Below, piece by piece: positions 11,725 through 20,756 of a stretch of DNA of 64,000 nt; position 1 is the first letter of the stretch, and every line of letters begins with the position of its first letter. Source of the DNA: Closterium sp. NIES-65 (taxonomy: Eukaryota > Streptophyta > Zygnematophyceae > Desmidiales > Closteriaceae). The translations under genes were made by a program, and so were the position numbers. The DNA is taken from the NCBI GenBank assembly GCA_948144175.1, contig CANXME010002579.1, forward strand, positions 1-64,000, in the 5' to 3' direction. The notes beneath the pieces were generated by a model. The model was not told the DNA's origin. It searched no databases and saw nothing but the letters and a program-made list of their open reading frames with translations.

Positions 11725-12111
11725 CCTAACCCTAGAATAGTGTACCCCCTATAGGCTAACCCACTGTAGCCTAAACTAACACAACATATATAATGTTTGA
11801 CACACCCCCATAGGCAAAGTGGGGGAGAACTAGGGGTCACAAGACCAGTCAAGGCAAAGCAAGGCAAAACAAGCTCAGGGTGGATCTCAAGGATACCACA
11901 CAAATTCCGAGCACAAGCAAGTGGTCACACCAGTTCACATGCAGGTTTATAATAGAGCAAAAGGTACAATGATCACAACCTAACAAGAGTAAACATGCAG
12001 GTGTATATATAGAGATCACAGTACAAACAGACTCAAGAAGTAAGCAAGTGAGGTCGAGTAGGCACAAGGCCTAGAAGGGTGCAAAAGCGCTGATGGTCAC
12101 AAGGCTGAAGC

Positions 12112-12250
12112 TGTCAGAGGTCCACTGGTGATCCCCGATCGATCCTAGGGAAGGGTTACAGGCATGTTGGCCTGGGGGGGTTATGGGCGCACTGACCCGC
12201 TACTTAACAAGCCCTTTTATCCCAATGGTCTAGTGGTTGGGATTCTGACA
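12112..12250. repeat. TRIM-1 left LTR
   Basis: 139 bp, reading the same as 12317-12455. Its final 30 bases include TGGTCTAGTGGTTGGGATTC, very like a tRNA D-arm. Confidence 0.92.
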
Positions 12251-12316
12251 TGGTATCAGAGCGGTCTCGGGTTCGAATCCCGGTGTATGCACTTCGGGCA
12301 TCCCAGTGCGGGGGGG

Positions 12317-12455
12317 TGTCAGAGGTCCACTGGTGATCCCCGATCGATCCTAGGGAAGGGTTACAGGCATGTTGGCCTGGGGGGGTTATGGGCGCACTGA
12401 CCCGCTACTTAACAAGCCCTTTTATCCCAATGGTCTAGTGGTTGGGATTCTGACA
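12317..12455. repeat. TRIM-1 right LTR
   Basis: 139 bp, the second terminal repeat, followed by the target duplication GAAGC. Confidence 0.92.
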
Positions 12456-15151
12456 GAAGCGCCTTGGTGAACACATCAGCAGTGTTGGCCTCAGAGGCCA
12501 CGTAACGCAGGCGAAGCTGACCATGCTGCTGCAGCTCTCGAGCAAGGAAGTAACGCAGAGCAATGTGCTTCGCTCTGTGCTCCAGTCTGTGCTCCTCACA
12601 CAAGGCAATGGCTGCCTTGTTGTCGACGTACAGCACTGGAGGAGAACGAGGCTGCTCTCCAAGGTCGGTCAGCAAGTAGGTGAGCTAGCGTAGCTCCTGG
12701 GCCGCCATGGCTGTGGCGTAGATCTCAGCCTCACAACTGGAGCTGAGAACAGAAGAAGAGCGAGTAGAACGCCAAGAAACAGAACCAGAGCCAAGACTGA
12801 AGGAGTAACCCTGAGACGACCGCTGAGTAGCCTGGTCGTCTACCCAAGAAGCGTCTGAGTGCCCAGTGAGAACAACTGGGACTCGCCCTCCAAGCACTAG
12901 CCCCATGCCCGACGTACTGCACAAGTAGCGCAACACCCTCTTAGCTGCATCCATGTGCTCCTTCCGGTGACGGCCGAGAGCGACATAGCGTGCAAGAATG
13001 CTTAGAGGGTATGCAAGGTCTGGTCGAGTGCAGGTCATCAGGTACATGAGGCAACCCACAAGCTCTGGATACGGGCCACTCGGCTCTACGGACTCATCCG
13101 AAGGCAGAGCTGAGAGCGAGTGACCGGTAGGCAGAGGAGTGGGCTGAGGCGAGGAGTACGTGAAGCGGAAGCGCTGAAGGACCTGCTGCACCATGTGTGA
13201 CTGAGTCAAGGTGATGGTGCGGCGTGCTCTGTCCCGGGTGATCCGCAAGCCAAGATAGCTTGTCAGTTCACCCAGGTCTGTGCACGTGTGTCTCTTCTGC
13301 AGCTCCGACTTCACGTGGGCGAGTGCCACAGTGTCAGCAGTAGCAAAGACCAAGTCGTCGACGTACACAAGGACGTAGAACGGCGGCAGTGAGGTGTCGG
13401 TGCGTAGAAACAGCGACGGGTCAGCAGTAGAAGGCGCGAACCCAAGAGCCGCGAGCGTAGTCCTCAGTGTGTCGTGCCACTCACGAGGCGCCTGGCGGAG
13501 ACCGTAGACTGGCCGTCGGAGGCTCCACTGGGTACCAGGAGGGAACGACCCAATGAAGCCAGGTGGACGGCGCAGCCAGATCTCCTCGTGCAGGCTGCCC
13601 TGCAGGAAAGCAGTGCTGAAGTCAAGCGAGTGGAGCTCGTAGTCACGCTGAGCGGCGACGTGCAGCAGAACCCGAAGAGTGGTCATCTTCGGGGTCGGGG
13701 AGAAGGTCTGGAAGAAGTCAACTCCCTCTCGCTGACTGAAGCCTCGTGCAACGTAACGCGCCTTGAAGACAGGCGGAGAGCCCGGCGGCCGCTTCACCCT
13801 GAAAATCCACATGCCACTGACGATGTTCGCCCCAGGTGGGGGAACCTCGTTGACGTAGGTGCCTGTGGACTTCCAGGAAGCCATCTCTGTGTCCATGGCT
13901 GACTGCCACTGAGAGGAGTAGGGACCGGCCATCGCCTCTGCGTAAGAGCGTGGGGTCGGGATGTCTGGTGCATCCGGGTCTCCCTCAGGGGCAACAAGCA
14001 TGGACACGAGATGGGGCAATGCGGCAGCAAAGCACTCAAACTCCTCCTGCCTGTCCTCAAGGACGTCAGTGCCAAGAGCACACTCACCCCCGACGGACGG
14101 AGGACAGACAGACTCAGACTCAGCAACTAGGCTAGGAGCGTAGTCTAGACGACAGCGAGCAGCAAAGTCGACAAGCTCAGCAACTAAAGCAGACGCAGCA
14201 GCAGACTCAAAGGAAGGGTCAGTGACAGTAGGACTGGTAGCACGAAGAGAGTCTGACCCAGGGTCAGCAAGAGCAGGAAGAGAGGAAGCAGGAGGAGACG
14301 GCAGTGGGACACGCTGTGGAGCAGTGGACGGACGAAGCGCCATCCGGTGAGTGCCTGGGACAGCAGGAAGATGCTGACGCTGGACTCGACTACTAGAGAG
14401 AGCAGTGCGGACAGGCGACTCAGGACGAGACTCAGGCGACGTAGGACGAGACGCAGGCTCACGGCGCTCAGTAAGACCTCCAGTCGGACTAGTGTAAGGA
14501 GCAGGACCAGGGAGAGAGGAGGCAGACGGTAACGCCGACTGCAGCTTGGACAGGCGGAGGACACGCTAAGGAGGGAGGAGGAAAAGGAGGAGGAAGCTGA
14601 CCAAGAACCTGCTAAAGGAGCGGAACAAAGTACGGCCAAGATCGAGCAGCGACACCAGAGCCAGCAGGGACACCCGCACCGGGGTCCGGAGCACCAGCAG
14701 CAGCTCCAGCGACCACGTCCTCAGCACCAGCGGCAGCTCCAACGCCCGGGTCCTCAGCACCAGTAGCAGCTCCAACGCCCGGGTCCGCAGCACCAGCGGC
14801 AGCTCCAACGCCTGGGTCCTCAGCACCAGCAGCAGCTCCAACGCCCGGGTCCTCAGCACCAGCAGCGGCTCCAACACCCGGGTCCTCAGCACCAGCAGCA
14901 GCTCCAACGCCTGGGTCCTCAGCACCAGCAGCGGCTCCAACGCCCGGGTCCTCAGCACCAGCAGCAGCTCCAACAGCAGCGGGGTCCGTAACACGAGGCA
15001 CGCCACTCCGAAGAGTGCAGCGCCGCTCGTACCACTCACGGATCCGCTCGCGGGAGGGGAGCTCCCGAACGGGAGAAGAAGCACTAGCACGTGTCCCAGT
15101 AGTACGTCCGGCTCGAGCGGTACCTATCCGGAGGCTGCAGTACTCTAAGTA

Positions 15152-16477
15152 CTACGCACGCAGCTGCTCCGAGGAGAGGGCTCCTCCAGGTGCAGGACTC
15201 CCAGGCCTAGTACCTCCAGACTTAGAACCCCCAGACTCCGGACTCCGCAGCTCAGCACCACGAGGCTCCACACCCCCAAGCTCAGTACCCTCAAGCTCCA
15301 CACCCCCAGGCTCCACACCCCGAGGCTCCACACCCCCACGCTCCACACCCCCAGGCTCCACACTCCCAGGCTCAGCACCCCCAGGCTCAGCACCCCCAGC
15401 AGGACGAGAGTCGACAGCTACCTCAACAGGCTCAACCGGGTCTACCTGAGACACACCTGAGGGAGCGGCACCCTGAGGGGGGAGGGGGTCTGCAACAACA
15501 GCACCTGGCGCGAGGAAGAGAGGCAGGGGGGGGAGCGGGGCAGTGAGGTAGGGGAAGAGGCGGTAGTAGGGGACGGACTCGTCAAAAGTGACGTCCTGGG
15601 AGGGCAAGACTCGGCGCGAGGTGGCGTGGTAAAACTGCCAACCAGACGCGTCTGGGACAAAGCCGAGGAAGACGCAGGGAACAGCACGGGAGGAGAGCTT
15701 GTCCGCAGACGAATCGCGGGCAAAAGCTCGAGACCCCCAGACCCGGAAACGCGACGCATCGCCAACCTCCCCCGTCCATAGCAGCGTGGGCGAGGTCTCC
15801 GGCAAGGAGACACGGGGCCAGAGGTTGAGCTGATACGCAGCGTACCGGACCGCAAACGGCCACAAAAAGTGGGGGGCAGCCGCATGGATCAAGGAGGTAC
15901 GGGCGACCTCCATGACCAGGCCAATGCGGCGCTCTGCAACCCAATCCTGCTGTGGAGAAGCCGGAAGCGTGAACGACTGCTCAATGCCGTGCTCAGCACA
16001 GTAGGCTGCCAAGAGGTCGGAGGAGAACTCACCACCTCTGTCAGAGTGCAAGCGCAGGACAGGAAAGTCCGAGTGAAAACGCTCGCTGAGCTGGAGACGA
16101 GCTCTGCGGATCCAAGGGATCAAGACATCAGGGACCTCACCCTTGGTGCGCAAGGGGAAGACCGAGGTGTAGCGCGAGTAGTCGTCAACAACTATCAGGA
16201 AGTACCTCTCCTGACCCTGACCACGGACGCGGGCTGGGCCCCACACGTCCATGTGGAGTGTCTGCAAGGGAGCAGTCGTCGGGGGGAACGAGGAGGAGTG
16301 AGGAGCGGCGCGCTGCCGTCCCTCGACACAGGGGAGACAGGTAGGAGCAGGCGAGGGTGGGAGGGCAGGAAGGAACCTGGGCAGGCCAGAGACAAGGTAC
16401 CGAGAGTGCATGGCACGAAGCCGCTGCACAGACGGGTGGCCAAGGCGGTGGTGCCAGAGGACAGTCTCGTGTGCCAA
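15152..16477 (-). pseudogene. CopA-3 integrase with Glu/Pro/Gly-rich tail
   Basis: An open stretch of 441 codons carries the zinc module (LWHHRLGHP and CLPC) and core motifs DVWGPARVRG, LHSDRGGEFSS and SPQQDWVAERR. In the last, sisters have SPQQNG, so Asn-Gly has become Asp-Trp, while the catalytic Glu is kept. The C-terminal tail is a run of GGVEP-like pentapeptides. It ends at TAG 15152-15154 (after LRA) and is in frame with the gag-protease region upstream, separated from it by TAG 16547-16549. Confidence 0.87.
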
Positions 16478-16546
16478 AGAGCGACACGAGCAGGGGGCGG
16501 ACAGCTGACCTGACGCGGACGCGGACGCGGACGCAGTCGCAGCAAC

Positions 16547-18147
16547 CTAAGGGGACTCACTAGTCAGTGTGTACAGGTCCGACCCCGGCTGCCGAGTGAA
16601 GGTAGCCAAGTGACGGCCCGTACGAGCACACGTGCAGTGTGTCACGCGCTCGTAGGCAGGGGTGAACTGGTGAACACCCCCGTCCTGGAGTGCACATCCT
16701 GCCACCAAGTTTGTAGAGAACGAGGGGAGGTGGAGACCTGACAGTGTGCCCGACGGGACCGCAGGGCAGGGAAGGACAGTGGAAGAGGTCGCAATGACCG
16801 GACCCCCAGAGGGGTCGGCAAGGGAGACAGCAACTGGCCGAGCAAGCGGCTCAAGGGCAGTGTGGTCACGAAAGAAGCAGCGAGAAGCACTTGAGTCCAG
16901 TGTGAAGGTGTGCAGTGCGGCAGTCGACGCAGTACCAAGGGGGGGAGACACACGAGCACCTAGAGCAGCAGCCTCACCAGCACCTGGGGTAGCCGACACG
17001 CGAGTACCTGGAGCGGCAGACGCACTGGCCCTAATGCCCGGGTCGGGCGGCACACACAAGTACTCAGCACCCTCTCCACTAGTAGACATCACATACATGG
17101 CAGATAGAATAGCATCAAAGTCTAGAGCATAGATATCAATCCCCTTCTTCAGGAGATCAAGCCAGCGGGGCAGCTCAGTGGCCTGAGGGAACTGAACACG
17201 CCAAGCGTCGTCGAGACGAGAGAAGCAGCGCTGTGTGGCGTGCGGTCGTCCACACTGCTGACCAGTGCGGTCACCAGTGCGAATGACGTACGTGCAGCTA
17301 AGACCACCCCCACCCCCGTGCTGAGAGTACCACTCACGGACCTCCTGGGGCGAGGGAGTGTGCTGCTGGCCCTGGCCACCGCCAGTGCCTCCACGGCCAC
17401 CACCACCGCTGCCACCTCCTCGACCACCCCAACCCCTGCCGCCACCTCGTCCTCCGCCACCCCAACCGCCGCCTCCACTCCTGCCACCTCCCCCGCCGCT
17501 GCCGCCACCACCCCCACCGCTACCACTCGCCCCTCCAGCCGAGCCACCACCCCCACTGCCTCCACCGCCCCCACCGCCGCCTCCCCCACCGTCACCGCCA
17601 CCACCCTTGCCCCCTTTGCCCTTGCCGCTGCGGCGTCCGCTCGAGGCAGACGCAGCGCCGACCTTCTCAGTACCAAGAAGGTCGACAGCAGCAGCAGAGG
17701 CGACAGAGGGAAGAAGGGGGGAAGGAGAACACCCCTCAAAGAACGGGGTACGGGGGTCGCCACGAGAGGCACCTACAGCGACTATGCTAGTCTCAGCTGC
17801 AAGTAGCTCCTTCTCGAGGAGGGCAATGGTGAGCTCAGTGGGGCAACGAGCTAGGAAGTGGTCCCTGACAGCACGCAGTGTGTCAGGGAGGCGGGTGACT
17901 AGGTGGTAGAGAGTGAGCCAGAGTGGATGGGGGTGCGTGGCAAGGAACTCAGCAGGCATGGCGGCACGAAAGCGGGCCTCACTAGTACGGAGGTGCGTGA
18001 TGAGTTCAGCCACTGTGTAAAAGGAGGCCAGGTCGGGAAATAGGTAGGGGAGGGAGAGACGGCCTAGTGCGGCAGAGGCAGGTGAGGAGTAGCGAGCAAC
18101 TACAGCAGTGTACAGTGCCTGTGCAGTCTTGTGCTGACCAAAGTCAA
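16547..18147 (-). pseudogene. CopA-3 gag - protease, N-terminus deleted
   Basis: Homology to sister gags begins at GQHKTAQALY (about 18145) and runs to the protease. Capsid-like sequence, polyGly tract and knuckle (CTYVIRTGD...CGRPHATQRC) are present in one frame. The protease site reads TLDSSASRCFF, where sisters have DSGAS, so the catalytic-loop Gly is replaced by Ser. Upstream of 18147 the same open frame runs into out-of-frame RNase H sequence of CopA-4, so the apparent 592-codon frame is a chimera of two elements. Confidence 0.88.
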
Positions 18148-20756
18148 GAAGTGAGCAAGTGAGGCAAGACAGGCACAAGACCCAGCTGAGTGCAGAAGCG
18201 CTGATGATCACAAGGCGCAAGTGCCTTGGTGAAAACATCAGCAGTGTTGGCCTCAGAGGCCACGTACGCAAGCCGCAACTGTCCACGCTGCTGTAGCTCA
18301 CGAGCAAGAAAGTAACGGAGAGCAATGTGCTTTGTCCTGTGCTCCAGTCGCTGCTCTCGACACAAGGCCAGCATGGCCTTGTTGTCTACGTACAGGACTG
18401 GAGGAGAACGAGGCGGCTCTCCAAGGTCGGTCAGCAGGTAGGTGAGCCAGCGAAGCTCCTGGGCAGCCATAGCCCCGGCGTAGATCTCAGCCTCACAATT
18501 GGAGCCGAGAACAGAAGACGAGCGGGTAGCCCGCCACGAAACAGAGCCGGAACCAAGACTGAAGGTGTAGCCCTGTGACGACCGATGCGTAGCCTGGTCG
18601 TCAGCCCAAGAAGCGTCCGCGTGCCCAGTGAGGACCACTGGACTCCGCCCTCCAAGCACTAGCCCCATGCCCAACGTACTGCACAAGTAGCGCAACACCC
18701 TCTTCGCTGCAGCCATGTGCTCTGGTCGGTGTCTCTCAGGAGCAACATAGCGTGCAAGAATGCTAAGAGGGTATGCAAGGTCAGGTCGTGTGCAGGTCAT
18801 CAGGTACATGAGGCAGCCAACAAGCTCTGGATACGGGCCACTCGACTCTACGGACTCATCCGAAGGCAGAGCTGAGAGTGAGTGGCGAGTAGGCAGAGGA
18901 GTGGCCTGAGGCGAGGAGTACGTGAAGCCGAAGCGCTGAAGGACCTGCTGCACCATGTGTGACTGAGTCAGGGTAATGGTGCAGCGTGCTCTGTCCCGGG
19001 TGATCTGCAAGCCAAGGTAGCTGCGCAGTTCACCCAGGTCTGTGCACGTGTGTCGCTTCTGCAGCTCGAACTTCACGTAGGCGAGTCCAGCAGTGTCAGC
19101 TGTGGCAAAGACCAAGTTGTCGACGTACACGAGGATGTAGAACGGCGGCAGAGAGGTGTCGGTGTGCAGAAACAGCGACGGGTCGGCAGTAGAAGGAGCA
19201 AACCCAAGAGCCGCAAGCGTAGTCCTCAGTGTGTCGTGCCACTCACGTGGCGCCTGGCGGAGACCGTAGACTGGACGCCAAAGACTCTACTGGGTACCAG
19301 GAGGGAAAGACCTAGTGAAGCCAGGTGGGCGGCGCAACCAGATCTCCTCGTGCAGGCTGCCCTGCAAGAAAGCTGTGCTGAAGTCAAGAGAGTGGAGCTC
19401 GTAGTCACGGTGAGCAGCAATGTGCAGCAGTACCCGAAGAGTGGTCATCTTCGGGGTGGGGGAGAAGGTCTGAAAGTAGTCAACTCCCTTTCCCTGACTG
19501 AAGCCACGAGCCACGTAACGCGCCTTGAAGACAGGCGGAGAACCCGGCGGCCGCTTCACCCTGAAGATCCACATGCCACTGACGATGTTCGCCCCAGGAG
19601 GGGGGACAGCGTCAACGTAGGTGCCTGTGGACTTCCAGGAAGCCATCTCTGCATCCATAGCTGCCTGCCACTGAGAGGAGTAGGGACCCTCTATCGCCTC
19701 CGCGTAAGAGCGCGGAGTCGGGATGTCAAGTGCATCGGGGTCTCCCTCAGGGGTAACCAGTACGGACACGAGATGAGGTGAAGCAGCTGCCAGACACTGG
19801 AACTCCTCCTGCCTGTCCTCAAGGACGTCCGTGCCAAGGGCACACTCACCCCCGACGGACGGAGGACAGACAGACTCAGACTCAGCGACAAGACTAGCAG
19901 CGTAGTCTAAGCGACAGCGAGCAGCAAAGTCGACGAGCTCAGTAACGAGAGCAGACGCAGCAGTAGACTCGAAAGAAGGGTCACGGACAACAGTCGCAAG
20001 GAGACGCGTGACAATAGGACTGGTAGCACGAAGAGAGTCCGACTCAGGGTCGGCAAGTGCAGGAAGAGAGGACTCAGGAGGGGAAGGCAAAGGGGCACGC
20101 AGAGGAGCAGTAGACGGACGCAGAGACATCCGGTGCGTGCCAGGGACAGGAGGAGGACGTAGGCGCGAACTGCGACCACTAGCGCGAGCAGCTCTAACAG
20201 GCGACGCAGGACGTGACGCAGGCTCACGACGCTCAGTAAGACCTCCAGTAGGACCACCGTAGGGAGAAGGAGCAGGCAAAGGGGAGGTAGGCTGTAGCTG
20301 TGACTGTGACGGGACAGGCTGTGGACACTCTAAGGGAGGAGGAGGACCAGTAGAAGGAGGAAGACCAAGAACCTGCTGCAGGAGTGGAACAAAGTACGGA
20401 CGAGGCCGCGTGACGACGCCAGAAGAAGCAGGGACAGCACCAGTACCCTCAGCAGGAGCACCCGCTCCAGTAGCATCTCTAGTAGCACCTGGAGCACCCC
20501 CAGTAGGACCGCCAGCGGTAGTCTCAGCGCCAACACCCTCAGCAGCACCAGCTCTAGTCGAACCCGTAGGCCCAGCAGCTCCAGTACTCCCAGTACGAGC
20601 ACCTTCGGGAACCGCGACCGCAGCACCCTCAGCAGCCGAAGAACCTCCAGCACCAGCAGTACGGCGCCAACGCCGGGCAAACCACTCACGCAGCTCCTTT
20701 GGAGAGAGTGGCTCCCGGCGAGAAGAAGCACCCAGAGAACCTCCAGGCGGAGCACC
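18144..20756 (-). pseudogene. CopA-4 linker, reverse transcriptase and RNase H
   Basis: The frame continues after a TGA at 20757-20759. LREWFARRWRR and FVPLLQQVLGL precede reverse transcriptase motifs VFKARYVARGFSQ, LHSLDFSTAFLQG and LVGCLMYLMTCTRPDLAYP. A TAG at 19290-19292 replaces Trp in GTQWSL. The catalytic box reads YVDNLVF (19110-19129) instead of YVDDLVF, so the second Asp is lost and this enzyme should be dead even if translated through. RNase H (GHADASWADDQATHRSS, YVDNKAMLALC) is complete to TGA. Confidence 0.88.

Larger units (their letters stand above)
12112..12455. mobile_element. TRIM-1: 344-bp miniature LTR element in CopA-3 RNase H
   Basis: Two apparently identical 139-bp terminal repeats (12112-12250 and 12317-12455) start TGTCAGAGG and end TTCTGACA. 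Between them is a 66-bp interior that starts with the primer site TGGTATCAGAGCGG (12251-12264) and ends with a G-run before the second LTR. The target duplication GAAGC is at 12107-12111 and 12456-12460. This is the anatomy of a terminal-repeat retrotransposon in miniature; it has no coding capacity and would need enzymes supplied by other elements. On the plus strand the LTR end contains TGGTCTAGTGG and the interior contains GGTTCGAATCC, matching tRNA A-box and B-box promoter consensus. Confidence 0.93.
12033..15149 (-). pseudogene. CopA-3 linker, reverse transcriptase and RNase H
   Basis: From 14343 down to 12685 there is a long open stretch with the full reverse transcriptase: SYAEAMAGPYSSQW, LHSLDFSTAFLQG, YVDDLVF (near 13350-13370), then RNase H DASWVDDQATQ. 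A TAG at 12685-12687 replaces the Trp of ELRWLTYL. RNase H continues (YVDNKAAIALC) until TRIM-1 interrupts it at FTKAL; the original stop is TGA 12033-12035. Upstream, 14660-15000 encodes a 12-residue repeat (GAAAGAEDPGV) from a 36-bp DNA repeat. A TAG at 14612-14614 precedes a frameshift before 14343. Confidence 0.87.
4393..18147 (-). mobile_element. CopA-3: Copia element, split by CopA-2 and fused to CopA-4
   Basis: Its 3' LTR is in two pieces, 4393-4451 and 11730-11802, separated by CopA-2 and the duplicated CCTAA. Together they make 132 bp with TG...CA ends. Inside lie a polypurine tract (near 11803-11825), RNase H, reverse transcriptase, integrase, protease and gag in minus-strand order. 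Gag stops abruptly at about 18147, lacking roughly its first 90 codons; the leader and 5' LTR are absent. The flanks 4388-4392 (GTGCC) and 25222-25226 (CGATT) do not match, so the CopA-3/CopA-4 pair did not insert as one unit. A TRIM lies at 12112-12455. Confidence 0.85.

Noticed and set aside
12221..12290. A tRNA gene
   Set aside because: A-box and B-box match, but acceptor ends do not pair and the anticodon region is the retroelement primer site; it is part of TRIM-1.
16547..18325. A single 592-codon gag protein
   Set aside because: The first 60 codons are out-of-frame CopA-4 RNase H; only the part from about 18147 down is gag.
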